64,000 bases of DNA from Tretioscincus oriximinensis (taxonomy: Eukaryota; Chordata; Lepidosauria; Squamata; Gymnophthalmidae): NCBI GenBank assembly GCA_022410635.1, contig JAJVDF010000432.1, forward strand, positions 742,659-806,658, read 5' to 3'. Positions 12,173 to 24,389 of this stretch are shown here, piece by piece (position 1 is the first letter of the stretch; each line of letters opens with the position of its first letter). The notes below the pieces were generated by a model. The model saw only the letters and a program-made list of their open reading frames with translations, searched no databases and was not told where the DNA came from. The position numbers and the translations under genes are program-made.

Positions 12173-12720
12173 GATTATTTATTTATTTATACTCATATAC
12201 CGCCCTATACTTGAAGGTCTCAGGGTGGTCAACAGTAAAACATCAATACAAAATTAACAAATTAAAAGCAGTACAAAACAATATCTAAAAGTGGGGACAA
12301 TGGTGACATTTCTTCAGCCAAAGGCCTGGTAAAAGAGCCATGTCTTCAAAGATCTTCTAAAACAATACAACAATGATGACAAATGCACCTCAAGGGGAAG
12401 ACTATTCCATAGACTGGGAGCAACAACCGAGTAGGCCCTACCCTGGGTCCCTACTCCATTAGCTGTTGAAAGGGATGGTTCATCCAGGAGGCCCTCCCCT
12501 GCAGATCTTAAGGCACGGGCAGGTTGGTATGGGAGAAGGCATTCCCTTAGATATTTGCCCCCCCGGGTTATTTAGGGCCTTATAAGTTAAAGTCAACACC
12601 TCGGTAGTGGATTGGCACCTCTTTCAAGACCGGCTTGATGTGTGTCTGGCCAGCTGTTCTGGTCAGTAGTCTAGCTGCTGCATTAGGATCAGAGTTCAGA
12701 GAGGTCTGATGTCCATTTTA
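12173..12720 (-). mobile_element. L2-clade LINE, ORF2 C-terminus and 3' tail
   Basis: Minus-strand tail GGCGGTATATGAGTATAAAT, then AAATAAATAA at the 3' end. Upstream, the conceptual frames carry AARLLTRTAGQTHIKPVLKE and further L2 ORF2 C-terminal blocks, broken by stops and shifts. Same tail type as the copies at 1782 and 14201. 5'-truncated near 12720. Confidence 0.7.
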
Positions 12721-13449
12721 TTCCATCCCTCAACTCTTTTCAAATGCACTTGTAAACTATATTTTTTTCTGGTCCTAGAAAAATAGAAGGAAAGTGCCAT
12801 CTGAAATGGCTTGAGAATATTTGGCTTATGAAATGAAAGTATAGAATGGTGGTATTTTCAACAAGCTAAGCCAGAGTTCTATGTGCAGGTAAAAGTAGAT
12901 TTCAGTCATAAATTACCTTACTTCTATCAGCCTTTGATCCCCATTCCACAAAGCAGATTATGTCCTAATTCAAGCCCTCTAGTTCACATTCCATTGTTGA
13001 TTATCGAAGAAGTAAACTAAGTCATCCTACATCTTGACAGCTAGAATGGTGCCATTGACATCTCTATCAGGATACCACTTTAAGCCAGGAGTAGCAGACT
13101 AGTAGCCCTTCAGATGAAATTGAACAATATCTAACATCCTGAATCATTTATGATTCAAATTCAGAAAGGGAAAATAGTACAAGAACATCTCAATGGCTGT
13201 TTTTTAAAAGTCTTGTAAATACGTGATTTATAGGATGCCCTTTTTAAATATAACACCATTTGATTGTTGTATTGCAGCCAATTTAAAGCCAAAAATCATA
13301 TAGTTCTAAAAACAGCAACAGCAGCATAGAGTTCACATTCAAGGTACAGGGTATTTGAGAGTGAAACTGGAGCAAGGTGGGTAAAGTAACCAGATCTATG
13401 AAAACTATTATTTTATGTAGCAACAATTTTGCTCCACCCCCTTCCAACT

Positions 13450-14080
13450 CTCTGCCTTTAATCTAAAGAAGCCTTAGTGTTTAATGTTGATTGGGGTAAC
13501 ATTGTTCAACACAAGATTATCAGAGTCTGCTCTGCAAACGGTGGGTGGAAACTGTTTGATCTGGCTCAAAGCACCTGGAGAGGGAGGGAAAATAGAAGCC
13601 ATGTCCGAGCTTGATATTTCACATGCCTTTGAAAATAAGTTAGACGAATTAAGATCAGATGCATTGCTCATCCTTTGCTTTTCCCTCTGTGGCCCTTCAT
13701 CCGAAAGAGATAATCCATTGAGCGAAGGGAACATCCTTCACTCTAATTAGGGAGGAGCTAATTATCTCCCATCAATTAAATCCTACAACAGATATCTGTA
13801 AACAGTTGTTGGAGACACATATAAACAGATTAGGGAATGAAAGCTTAATTAATAACGAGTAATGAGCTCCTTCCAATGCAAGGTGAAAGAGACGTGTTTT
13901 CCCTCTGTAGAGGCCAATGCAATGTTCCAAAAGGACAGGAAGAACGTATGACGGGGGACAATTTGCAAGCTACCACNGCCTCATTAGCAGGTTTTGTAAA
14001 TAAGTCTACTATGATAGCAATGGTTTTTTTGGAATCAAAAATGCCATCCATGACAATAACATGGAAAGAAAAATAAGAAA
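13450..14080. promoter_or_regulatory. candidate conserved noncoding element rich in homeodomain cores
   Basis: Non-repetitive 630-bp stretch with many TAAT/ATTA words: CTAATTAGGG (13743), GCTAATTATC (13758), ATCAATTAAAT (13771), TTAATTAATAACGAG (13845), TAATGAGCTC (13860). Clustered homeodomain cores in a gene-desert flank suggest an enhancer. Two overlapping opposite frames at 13474-13750 are incidental. Conservation has to be tested by alignment. Confidence 0.35.
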
Positions 14081-14200
14081 GCTGCAATGTTAACTAGAGT
14101 GGTTTAATGGGAAAATACAGATTTAATAAAGGATCGTTTCTCTTTGCTCCCTAGCAATGGCGCTTAATCTTTTCCTCCAATGGGTCCAAAACAGCCATAC

Positions 14201-14262
14201 TTATTTATTTTATTATTTATTTATTTATTCATACTTATACCCCGCCCTATACCTGAAGGTAT
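14201..14262 (-). mobile_element. L2-type LINE 3' tail fragment
   Basis: ATTTATT run followed by ATACCCCGCCCTATACC, the reverse complement of the L2 3' terminus seen at 1782 and 12173. Only the last ~60 bp remain. Confidence 0.55.
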
Positions 14263-15685
14263 ATCCTCCTCCCTTCCATTCAGCGTCAAGAGGTCTGGAG
14301 TGAGATGCTTTTCTCTACAACTGCTTCAATTTTCTTTTCTTTTTTGGGGGAGGGGTATTCAAAATCAAAGTTTTACACAAAAGTGCTTACTCTACAATTA
14401 CTTTCATTTTTGCATTCACTGCAATATAGTATTGATGTGCTACAAAGGTAGAAACGTAGGTTGAAGCAGAATGATGCTTTTCTGTATTTCTTTTAGCAAG
14501 CAAGGGTGCGGGTGCTTTATTAAAATGGCTTCATGGACTTTGGGTTCCGAGGAAATCCAGTGGTTCTCACAGGCACATTACACACGAGGAGGCAAGATTG
14601 GGAGAAAAGTGGAACAGAGGGGCCACAGGTGGAGATTAGGTAAGAAGGGAAGGGAAATNCTCCAGTATCCACCAGAAAAGTATGGTTCTGCCTCCATCAG
14701 AATCACACCATTGCACTTAGAAATGAACTGATAAGGCAAAACAGTTTCAGTCTTCAGATTATCTGATTTCTGGAAAATCCTGAAGAAAGTATTTAGTCTG
14801 GAAAAATTATGGAAAGCAAAATTGTAGAGTAGACTANGGCATCTGTAGACAAACTGAGGATAATTCAATCAAAGATAATATATTGAACAAAATAAGGTCT
14901 TCAGATGCATGGAACTAGCTTCTTTACAAGACCAAAAAAATGTAGGTGTTTTCAATCAAATATTCACTTTCTCTTCATGTTCTTAGATAATGTTGATTTC
15001 TTGTTCACAGCATATATATGTTTTTTCGCATCTTTGGGATAAGAGAAAGTAAATGTCTTCTTTTTTGTCTTTCACCATCAAAACTTACTATTACTTCTGT
15101 CCTTTTTGTGTGTGTGCGAATGTACTGTAATACATTACTGCATAGTATTTCATTTTGCCATCCCATTACCAGGAGAGCTCTAAAACAAGATTAAAGAACA
15201 TATTAATACTAGTATAGGATCTTTTTTCCTCTTAAAGAAAGAATTATTACTTACAAAATCAATATTGGTCCCTTTAGAGAACAAGACACTGGAGACTGTT
15301 TTTTCACATATGCTGCAGACATGTATATTTCATTGGGGACATTAAAAGGCACTTCAGTGGAATTGGGGACCATGTATTATGAATATCCTTCAAGCAGAAG
15401 CTTCATAACAAGGCAGTAAAACAATACGAAGGGTCTCCAAAGGTGTATCTATCTTTTCTATGATAGGTATTTCGTAGCTTTTCAATGCTGAAAAATGTAA
15501 AAAATTCTGAAAGTCAAAAAGTCCCTGTACATTTTTCGAACTACTCTCGGAAGGTTACACACAATGAGTTAACGTCACAGCAGAATCTCTAAATAAAGGC
15601 TAATAATCTTCCCTTGTGGTTTATATCACTATTCCATATTGAAGAGTCCTTTTGCAGTTATAACTTTTAGTTAAATTTTACCGTA
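14263..15685. other. non-coding, nothing recognised
   Basis: AT-rich; no supported gene or repeat. Confidence 0.35.
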
Positions 15686-15689
15686 ATGC

Positions 15690-16090
15690 AGATTGTCCTT
15701 GTCTACACTACTATGCTAATGATCTTTATAACAGAGCAGTAGGCAACGGCCCCATGCACACAGAAGGGGGAATCAAGAGAAATCCGCAATCTAAAAGGGA
15801 TTGGAAATTTCACTAGGAAAAAGAGGGAACATAGCTTTAAGAGAGCTGGTGCGAGGCTGACATGATGCAGGGAGGTGAAACTGCACATGCCCATCCAGCT
15901 GTGATCCTACAGTCCTATGGCTCGTGCTGTCATCTCCTTGCAACAGAGCGACAAACAGCAGGGCTTCAGGAGCTGTACAATGGAAGATGCAGGCATTTTC
16001 CCATGCAATCAGAAAAGATCAGCAATAGGAGATTCCTCTTCTGTTCCAGATCTTTTCCGGATGTATAACAAAGCTCCATTAAGACGTATA
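15690..16090. promoter_or_regulatory. possible conserved noncoding segment
   Basis: Non-repetitive, moderately GC-balanced, with CTATGCTAATGATC (octamer-like) and AATCCGCAATC. Overlapping short frames on both strands are unlikely to be coding. Weakest of the regulatory candidates. Confidence 0.2.
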
Positions 16091-16394
16091 GCTGGGCAGT
16101 AAAGATGATAGAATGTCATGTCAAAAATCAGGTAGGATTTTGTTGTGTGCTCACAGTCAGTGTTATACTTGCAACATAAATTCCTAGTTTGACCTAGTTT
16201 CCTGTGTTCCATCTGGTCAAACAAAACTAGCACAGTATGACTAACCCTTTGCCTTTTAGATGTTGTCAGTAATATCTACATATTTAAAGTATAGTGAACC
16301 GCAGTAATCATTGGGAAAGTTTGAAGTTAAATTCAAAGGTTTCTCTGACCTTGAGAGTAATTTGACTTCTCTTGTGTTATAACCAGGGCATCTA

Positions 16395-17270
16395 CTTTGG
16401 AACTAGTGTTATAGTATGAAATATAATATGTTGCCTTCCTCATCAAAAGAGGATTCAGATGAGGAGATGCCTCTTGACTATCTTGGATCTGAGAAAAAAC
16501 CAGAAGAATCTCCAGCATAAGCAGAATCAGTTTCTTCAAGTCACATACATGCTGTTAAATCATCAACTTTTGAAGAGCTGTATGTGAAACCAGAAAAAAA
16601 CAGTGTATATCCAGTTTATGACACTCTGATATACATCATTCACAGGGTAAGGATACAAACTAGGCCATTATGATGGAAGTAATGGCAGCCACATTGTCTT
16701 TGTGGGGGAAATGCTATCTTATTCAGGAATTTGGCACTTAAAAATATGAGGTCATGGTCACACCTTTACTTCATCTTTGGTTCATGTTCAGTCTCAAAAA
16801 AATGTGGTTTAAGCAGCATCTTCACACACTATATTTAGCAAGATGGAAGCTACATCACCTTCCATCCACCCCAACAGAGGACATATGTTCAGTGATCTAC
16901 TTGCTAAAAAGGTCTGTCGTCATGGAATTCCCAGCCACTGCATTTTGTTCGATTCAACAGTGGGCATCTGTAAAATAGTAATAAAAAAAGCTTCATGGAG
17001 AAATTCAACAGTGAGAACAAAAGCAAATTCATTGGCCTTTGCCTCACAGAGAATGCTTGGAATTGTAGGAAGACACACAAAGAAAACTGGCAGTCGTAGT
17101 AAGGGAAGCGCAACAATGCTTATGGGGCTCATCATGTGACAAGATTGCTAGGCATTGTGTCAGTAAAGCGTGGAAGCTTTAAGATAGGTGGGGCAGATGG
17201 CAAACACATTTTAAAAGGAAATAGCATGATGTGGAGAAGGAAGCTTATTCTAGAAAAAAGAAACAACCTA
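16395..17270 (+). pseudogene. possible degraded coding relic, family unknown
   Basis: Plus-strand frames look coding but are broken: near 16435 LPSSSKEDSDEEMPLDYL through a stop and on to SSTFEELYVKPEKN; at 16843-17139 a 98-codon frame (MEATSPSIHPNRGHMFSDLL...); near 17085 REAQQCLWGSSCDKIARHC followed by KKKQPKPHKRCTADVLM and a stop. The acidic/Ser composition and the frame changes without introns suggest a processed pseudogene or old transposon. I cannot name the parent. It may be chance. Confidence 0.25.
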
Positions 17271-18662
17271 AGCCCCACAAAAGATGTACTGCAGATGTTC
17301 TAATGTAAAGATGTGGAGAAAATCTGAGTGTAACTTTTTGCATTTAGGGCTGTTTATGGGACTGTTCGTTTTAGCTTTCTTTCTGCATTACATTTCCACT
17401 CATATTCCTTTTATTGTCATCTGTTTTGAGGTATATAAGGAGTGTGTGTGGCAAATGTGATTTTTNAAAAAAATTCCATAGCTTTGATACTGTTTTATGA
17501 TTTTAAATTTGTTAGATTAGAAACAGTTATGCAAGCTATCTAATTTGTATGTATAATAGATCAAAATTTCAAAATTATAAGAATCCTCTTACAAAAAGGA
17601 CAGTGCTATTTGATGGATTTTCTCAAAATAGTATAGACATTTCAAAAAAGCCAACTTTTGCTAGATTATTACAGTTTTCTGTGTAATAAAAAACAAAAAA
17701 ACTATCTGGATAGACAAGGGACTGCCACTAGGTGGCATGAAAATACTTTGCTTTAGAATGCAGAAGATTCTTAAGTTACCAAAAACAGTTTCATGTTTCA
17801 ACCGTTTCAAACCCTAAAAATTGTTGGGTAAATCTAGAATAGGGATTTGTGTGAGCTAGGCAAAAATCCAGACAATACAAGAAAAGGGTAGAGTGTAAAC
17901 AAGAGTAGCTAACAATTAAAAACTACTTAATGGGAATCTTACAACATTATATAATAAAACACTTCTGGTAATGCTTTATTCCAGAATTTCCAAATAAAGC
18001 AGAATAAGTAAGCAAGAAGGATGAATGAGGATTGGAAAAGTCTAAAGATGTCAGCAGTTAATAGAAGAAAGTCCAAATAATTGTACTAGACTTAAATGCA
18101 CCCACCCATCATAATATATAAGAATGACAGCAATCACAAACACTTCCCATCTGGTCAGGGATTCCCATCTCTTTAAGAACTTGCCAGTTTGTTGTGATCC
18201 ATAATCGAATAATCTTTAGAACAGTCAATGAAACAGAAATAGATTTTTTTTAACGCCCTGGCATTCTCCATAATACAACAAATGTAGCCAATTTCCATTC
18301 TAATTCCTCTGTTTCTTTGACAATTAGCTGGTGCTTCTGTTAGTTCTTGCTTTACCTATTTCTGAAGCTTAGCTTGCAGAATCATGAACATAATCTTGTT
18401 AGTGTGTGAATGAGCACAATTGTTCGATAGTTTGACTATTTTTGGCATTGTTCTTCGATGAGATTGGAATGTAAACTTTTATCTTTTTCAATCCTGTGGC
18501 CACTGCTGAGGTTTCCAGATTTCCTGGCATATGGTGTGCAGCATTTTAACAGCATCATATTTTCAAATTTTTAATAGTTTAACTGACATTCATCACCTCT
18601 GCTAGTTTCGCTAAGGCCCATTTGACTTCACTTTGTTACTCTTATACCAGACCAAGACTGAC
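17271..18662. other. non-coding, nothing recognised
   Basis: AT-rich. A segment at 17951-18005 (ATTCCAGAATTTCCAAATAA) resembles the MITE at 39490-39586, but its ends are unclear. Confidence 0.35.
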
Positions 18663-18664
18663 TA

Positions 18665-18876
18665 CAGGGTGCTCCAAAAAAATGTATACACACTGTGAAC
18701 TTCCATAGAAAATTTATTTACTTGTTCTACTGTTCTACAAAGTTAAATTTCAGGAAATTAGAAAGCTTAAAGTCCAATGTAAATAAACCGTAAATAACAA
18801 ATGAGTACCAGTCACCACTGATTCTGTACATCGTATGGAAGTTCAAAGTGTGTATACATTTTTTTGAAGCACCCTG
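18665..18876. mobile_element. mariner-type MITE with 43-bp terminal inverted repeats
   Basis: 212-bp element running CAGGGTGCTCC...GAAGCACCCTG, flanked on both sides by TA (18663-18664 and 18877-18878), the duplicated target of Tc1/mariner elements. The arms 18665-18707 and 18834-18876 are inverted repeats with two mismatches. No transposase frame, so it is non-autonomous. The near-perfect arms suggest a fairly recent insertion. Confidence 0.85.
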
Positions 18877-18878
18877 TA

Positions 18879-20380
18879 TATATTATGCTTTGAAAAATAA
18901 ATAGGTAAAGAAAACATATAATTCAGTGGTAGGTCAAAAAATTATCTTCCCACAGTAATGATGCTGAAACAAGGGATGTGAGACAACTTCATTTTGAATT
19001 CTCTCCACCATGAATTTTGTATACTGATACTTCCTTGTATATGCAAAAGAAAACAAAAAGTACAGTGTCCTTGGATTCAAAATTTAGTATTTGAGCAACA
19101 ATAAAAAAAACTGGTGAAAAAAGTAAGATACATAATTAATAGATGGAGCATTAAAATCAAACAAAAAACACTCAGCTTTTTGCCCACTTTTGTCCAACTT
19201 TTTCAGAACCTGCCTCTCCTGAAAGGAAGCAAGATTTTTACTGTACTTTAAAAACACTGAATTAAAATATGAGTGGCAACCATTAAAATTAATGACAGGC
19301 TTTTAGCTACTTTAGATTCTATCAAACAGTGTGCCATTAAGAGAACTTCAAGTTAGTATAGTGTACAGATTGGCAAGTCACATTTATACAATGAGGGTTT
19401 GCATGACGTACAGAAGCACAAATCAATTATCATCATTGCAACCCCTGTTTTCAGTCAAGGTTGCCAGCCTTATTTTGTCAGCCACATCAAATAATAACTT
19501 GTTTTGCAACCTCTGCGTTAACAGATGAAGATGAGTCCAACATACTTAGGCTCCTTTGAACAGTGAGCACAGAGAATTTTGCTCATCTAATCAATATTTG
19601 CTTTTCTTAGCTTGCTTACATACAAACAATGGATGCAAAGAGCCATTTATGTAACAGATCCTGAGAAAGCATATTTGTTTTCTTTTAAAAGTGGCAGAAA
19701 TTGCAAAGTATTCCCAAATTTGGCATTTTCAAAAAACGCAGCTACGCAGCTTCAGAGGCACATTGATTTGGTTAAATCCACTCTATCCATCAACATGAGC
19801 GATTGCTAAATCACTTAATAATGTGAATAAGACCTAATGAGCCTGTAACTTTCCTCCAAAAGAAACAAGACATTTTTGGAAAATTTGTAAGAGCATTAAA
19901 ACAAAGGGAAGACTTCCCCTACCTCGAAAGCCTCATCCGCTACAAAATTTAGGGTAAAAATACTGACAATATCATATGTATCTTGGGTCTGAAATATCTG
20001 AAATGCCTTTCTCCCTGTTCAGGGCTTAAGATATTGTATATTAGAGATGTTCTGTAGGGGCAGGTGTTACCTTTGGTTGCACAAAAGGACATCAGAAGTC
20101 AGTGGTANTCCCTAGACTGAGAACTGCACATTACCTTTCCGTAACAGGTGGAAAAGCAAAATCCATTCAAGCCTTGGCTTTTGTCCAGTTAGTCTCTGGT
20201 GATTCAACATCAGCATGGGAAGTCTTGCGATTTTTAAAATCATTTCATTGTTTCACTACAGTCTTTTAATTCAGATCAAATTCTGGGCGAAATATAAATT
20301 TTAAATATCTAAATAAGACAACTACAGCACTAGCATCACTTTAGTTATGCCATCTTGGTCCTCAGCTTGTTTTCTAAATT
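18879..20380. other. non-coding, nothing recognised
   Basis: AT-rich, no supported gene. Short frames at 19331-19809 lack any recognisable domain. Confidence 0.35.
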
Positions 20381-21115
20381 ACATGTTGGGGATAATTAGG
20401 AAAGGAATAAAAAAAAGTCAGCAAATGTTGTTTTGCCTCTTTATAAATTTGTGGTGAGGCCACATTTGGAATACTGCGTTCAGTTCTGGTCACATCATCT
20501 CAAGAGTGATATTATGGAACTAGAGAAGGTGCAGAAAAGGGCAACAAGAATGATCAAGGGTCTGGAGCACTTCTCTTATGAAGTCAGACTGCAACGTCTG
20601 GGCCCCTTCAGCCTCGAAAGGCGACGTTTGAGCGGTGATCTGATTGAAGTGAACAAAATCATGCATGGGATGGACAGGATGAATAGAGAAAAAACATTTT
20701 CTCTATCACACAATATTAGGACCAGAGGGCACTACTTGAAACTGATGGGCAGAAAAGTGAGAATAGACAAAGGAAAGTATTTTTTCACCAAGAGGGTCAT
20801 CGGCCTGTGGAATTTACTTCCTGAAGAGGTGGTGGAAGCTAACTGCTTGGACAGCTTCAACACAGGACTAGACAGATTTATGGATACTAAGGTTATAAAT
20901 GAGTACTAGGATGGATGTCTGGATGTTGCCTACAGGATGGAGCAACAGGCAGGAGTCCTGAGATACCATTTGCAGCGAGTCATGAACAGGAGCATATTTT
21001 GCTTTCCTCTGTTCGGACTGCCCAGTTGCATCTGGTGGAACTGTGTGTGACACACAATGCTGGACTAGATGGGCTCTGGCCTGATCCAGTATGGCTCTTC
21101 TTTTGTACTTATGAT
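20381..21115 (+). mobile_element. CR1 LINE, ORF2 C-terminus and 3' UTR
   Basis: A 158-codon frame (20433-20909) carries CR1 ORF2 landmarks: VVRPHLEYCVQFWSHHLK, ELEKVQKRATRMIKGLEH, RLGPFSLERRRLSGDL and GLWNLLPEEVVEA. The 3' UTR ends GGACTAGATGGGCTCTGGCC, GATCCAGTATGGCTC and a degraded TTCTTATG-type repeat, the microsatellite-like CR1 terminus. 5'-truncated. It is not a host gene despite the open frame. Confidence 0.92.
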
Positions 21116-21271
21116 GTCATTGTCCCATTTTCTATAAGCCTCTGGCTCAGGATTCTGCTCACAAATGAATTATTCATAGCCATATATGTGTAGATGTATG
21201 TTGACCAAATCCAATTTTTTTACAAGTGTCATTTAAAGTCAGTGAAAGACTCAGTGTAACAAACTGAATTA

Positions 21272-21353
21272 TATACTTCTCAAAACAATTAAGGGAACAC
21301 TTAGTTTTACACTGTTATGTTAAAGTGTTCCCTTAATTGTATTGAGCAGTATA
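21272..21353. mobile_element. very short mariner-like MITE (inverted-repeat pair)
   Basis: 82 bp made almost entirely of ~31-bp inverted arms: TATACTTCTCAAAACAATTA... and ...TAATTGTATTGAGCAGTATA, with AAGGGAACACTT/AAGTGTTCCCTT inside. TATA ends fit TA insertion. A half copy with the same right arm lies at 39786-39820, so this is a dispersed family. Confidence 0.65.
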
Positions 21354-21565
21354 TATTGGATTGAACTGACATTGGACAGGAGTCACTTGCCTTAGCAGTT
21401 AACCAAAAGCGTATGGCAAGCCCACAGGCAGGACATAAGCACAAGAGCACATTCTGAAAAGCTGAATACAATCTTGTATATTTTTCCAGATTTTGCTGCT
21501 GACGCTGCTGTATCGCCACAAATGCATACATCAAGATCTGGAAAAAGAAACCAGGCCTTAAAAGT

Positions 21566-21620
21566 TAGGCTGACCAAATGAGCACATTTGGGGGTANGGG
21601 GCATTTCCCCGTTTTTTTGC
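21566..21620 (+). repeat. fragment of the TAGGCTGACCAGATGA MITE-like family
   Basis: TAGGCTGACCAAATGAGCAC followed by TTTGGGGG matches the left arm at 4912. Contains an N at 21597. Confidence 0.45.
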
Positions 21621-22164
21621 TGAGGGGAAATAATATATATTTTAAAAAAATTCACTGTACCATCACCAGGGGGTTCTGGCAACAATTGCATAGAAATGTC
21701 CATGTAATCACAAAGATTGACTACAATTGTCTGATATCAAATAACAAAGATTAAAAAATGGCACTACTATCTTTCCAAGGTCACTGCTATTTTCATGCTG
21801 ATTCTTTCTTATGCCCTTGATATCATGCAGTTTTTAAGCTTGGTTTATCTGAAGTCAATCTTGACTAGCAAGGCCTGCTGCTTAGGACCAGCCTCACATG
21901 TTTGAAGCCAGCTGAAACAGGTTAGCTTTGAAGTCAGAAGGACCTGGCAGAGATAGGCGGTACCTTGAGTCATGGCACTGTGGAACTTGCTGTGCTTGGT
22001 TAGAACAGGTTGGAGCAGACTGCTCCAAGTAAGATGAGAAAGAAATGGGTTAGAAAGTATTATAAAAGTGAGGTACAATCAGTACATCTAATAAATGCCT
22101 AGAGTGCCTTGAAAAAGACAATAGAAAGTGAGACAAGGCAAAGGAATGAAGTATTGCCTCATTC

Positions 22165-23658
22165 TGTTGGATCAGTGACTTCTGACCAAAATATTTAACC
22201 TTTCCTTAAGATCAGGCACAGTACCAGTAAATTGAGGGGTTGCTAACATAACTCCAATCTTCAAAAAAGGATCCCAGGCTGATCCCGGAAATTACAGACC
22301 CGTCAGTTTAACATCAGTTCCAGATAAAGTGCTGGAAACCATAAGTAAGGACAAAATTACTAAACATATGGAGAAACACGCATTACTGAATGAAACTCAA
22401 GGCTTTTGATAAAAGTCCCTCATCAAAGGCTCCTAAAAAAGCTCCACACGCATGGTATAAGAGGACAGACTTTGTCCTGGATTGGAAACTGGCTAAAAGA
22501 TAGAAAACAGAGGGTAGGAATAAATGGAAAGTTCTCTGAGTGGAAAAAGGTAAGAAGTAGGGTACACCATGCATCTGTACTGGGACCCTTGCTTTTCAAT
22601 GTATTCATAATCGATCCTGATGCCAAGGTATAAAGTGAAGTAGCCAGGTTCGCTGATGACACTAAACTGTTCTGGGTAGTGAAAACTGAAAATGATTGTA
22701 AGGCACTCCAGTATGATCTATTGAAATTGGGTGAGTGGGCATCGAAGTGGCAAACGCACTTCAATTTAAGCAAGTGCAAAGTCATGCACATTGGGGCAAA
22801 GAACCCCTATTACTCCTACCACTTAATGGGATCCAAGCTTTCTGTGGCTGAGTAAGAAAAGGATCTTGGGGTGTTGGTGGACAATTCAATGAAGATGCCA
22901 ACCCTGTGTGTAGCAGCAGCAAAAAAGGCAAATCCCATGTTGGGGATAATTAGGAATCAAAAACAAGTCAGAAAATGTTGTTTTGCCTCTATAAATCTGT
23001 GGTGAGGCCACATTTGGAATACTGTGTTCAGTTCTGGTCACCACATCTCAAGAATGATATTGTGGAACTAGAGAAGGTGCAGAAAAGGGCAACAAGAATG
23101 ATCAAGGGTCTGGAGCACCTCCCTTATGAAGTCAGGCTGCAACATCTGGGCCTCTTCAGCCTCGAAAGGCAATGTTTGAGAGGTGATCTGATTGAAGTAT
23201 ACAAAATCACGCACGGGATGGGTAGGGTGAATAGAGAAAAAATGTTTTCTCTTATCACACAACACTAGGACCAGAGGGCACTCCCTGAAACTGATGGGTA
23301 GAAACGTGAGAACAGACAAAGGAAAGTATTTTTTCACCCAGGTCATTGGCCTGTGGAATTTACTTCCTGAAGAGGTGGTGGTAGCTAACAGCTTGGATAG
23401 CTTCAAGACAGGACTAGACAGATTCATGGATACCAAGGGTATAAATGGGTACTAGGATTGATGTCTGGATGCTGCCTCCAGGATGGAGCAACAGGCAGGA
23501 CTCCTGAAGTACCATTTGCAGGGAGTCATGAACAGGTGCATCTTTTGCTTTCCTCTGCTCAGACTGCCCAGGTGCATCTAGTGGGCCTCTCTGTGACACT
23601 GAATGCTGGACTAGATGGGCTCTCGCCTGATCCAGTACGGCTCTTTGTATGTTCTTAT
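22165..23658 (+). mobile_element. CR1 LINE, reverse-transcriptase domain to 3' end
   Basis: About 1.5 kb. Successive frames give VANITPIFKKG, NYRPVSLTSVPDKVLE, FDK/VPHQRLLKKL, SVLGPLLFNVFI, FADDTKLF (the RT catalytic ADD box near 22640), KDLGVLVDNS and VVRPHLEYCVQFWSPHLK, then a 3' UTR ending GATCCAGTACGGCTCTTTGT and ATGTTCTTAT. Several frameshifts and stops, so it is inactive. Same subfamily as 20381-21115, with closely matching sequence over the shared part. Confidence 0.93.
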
Positions 23659-24389
23659 CCAGTCAAGTAGTCTGTTCTCATGTGAACCAGTTGCTGACAG
23701 GAAGCCTGTAAAAGGCCATTAACACAGCAACACTCCCTTTCTTACAGTTCCCCAATCATAGCTGCTCTGCAGAGGCACATCATCATTTTCCATAAATCCA
23801 CTGTTAAGTTTACTAAGGTTCAAGGACATAAGCAAGAATCTCTTTCTGCTGCTTTTCTCTGCACAACCCCCTAGTGATCCTTAAAACGTGACAGATGGCT
23901 TTGAATTGTCCTCTGTTAGTAACAAAACTTCACTAAACGTTTGCAGTCTGTTTTGAGAGCAGCTTGTTGAAGACAGAGACTAACCGCTTTTGTTAAATTT
24001 TTAATTTTGTGCCTATGATACCATTAGGAGAGGTTGGGAGAGAGAAGGAAATTTCAGCAGCTGAATATATATATATTGCATGAATATACAAACAGGGTNA
24101 AGCACATTTTCATTGTTAAAACCTCCAAATGGTGAATTTTTAAATAAAACTTACAAAAAACACTAGCAATTTCTTTCTACCAATATCGGTTTCCTTTGGA
24201 ATGGTTACAGTAAAGAGTTTCAATTAATCTTATGAAGATCGTAATCCTGACCTTCACTGTACCAAAACTGATAAAGAAAATGCATTTGCCAATACGAATT
24301 CAGACAAATATAATTAACTTGTATCTGGTTTTTTTGTAACCTGAGTAATAGATTCTCTAAGCTCCGTATCAAGGTCATTTGAAGACTGT
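23659..24389. other. non-coding, nothing recognised
   Basis: AT-rich; short (AT)n near 24065-24077. Confidence 0.35.

Noticed and set aside
13474..13750. Complementary 86- and 88-codon frames on both strands
   Set aside because: Mirror-image open frames without family resemblance; chance.
20433..20909. 158-codon frame as a host gene
   Set aside because: It is the CR1 ORF2 C-terminus, with further related copies in the window.
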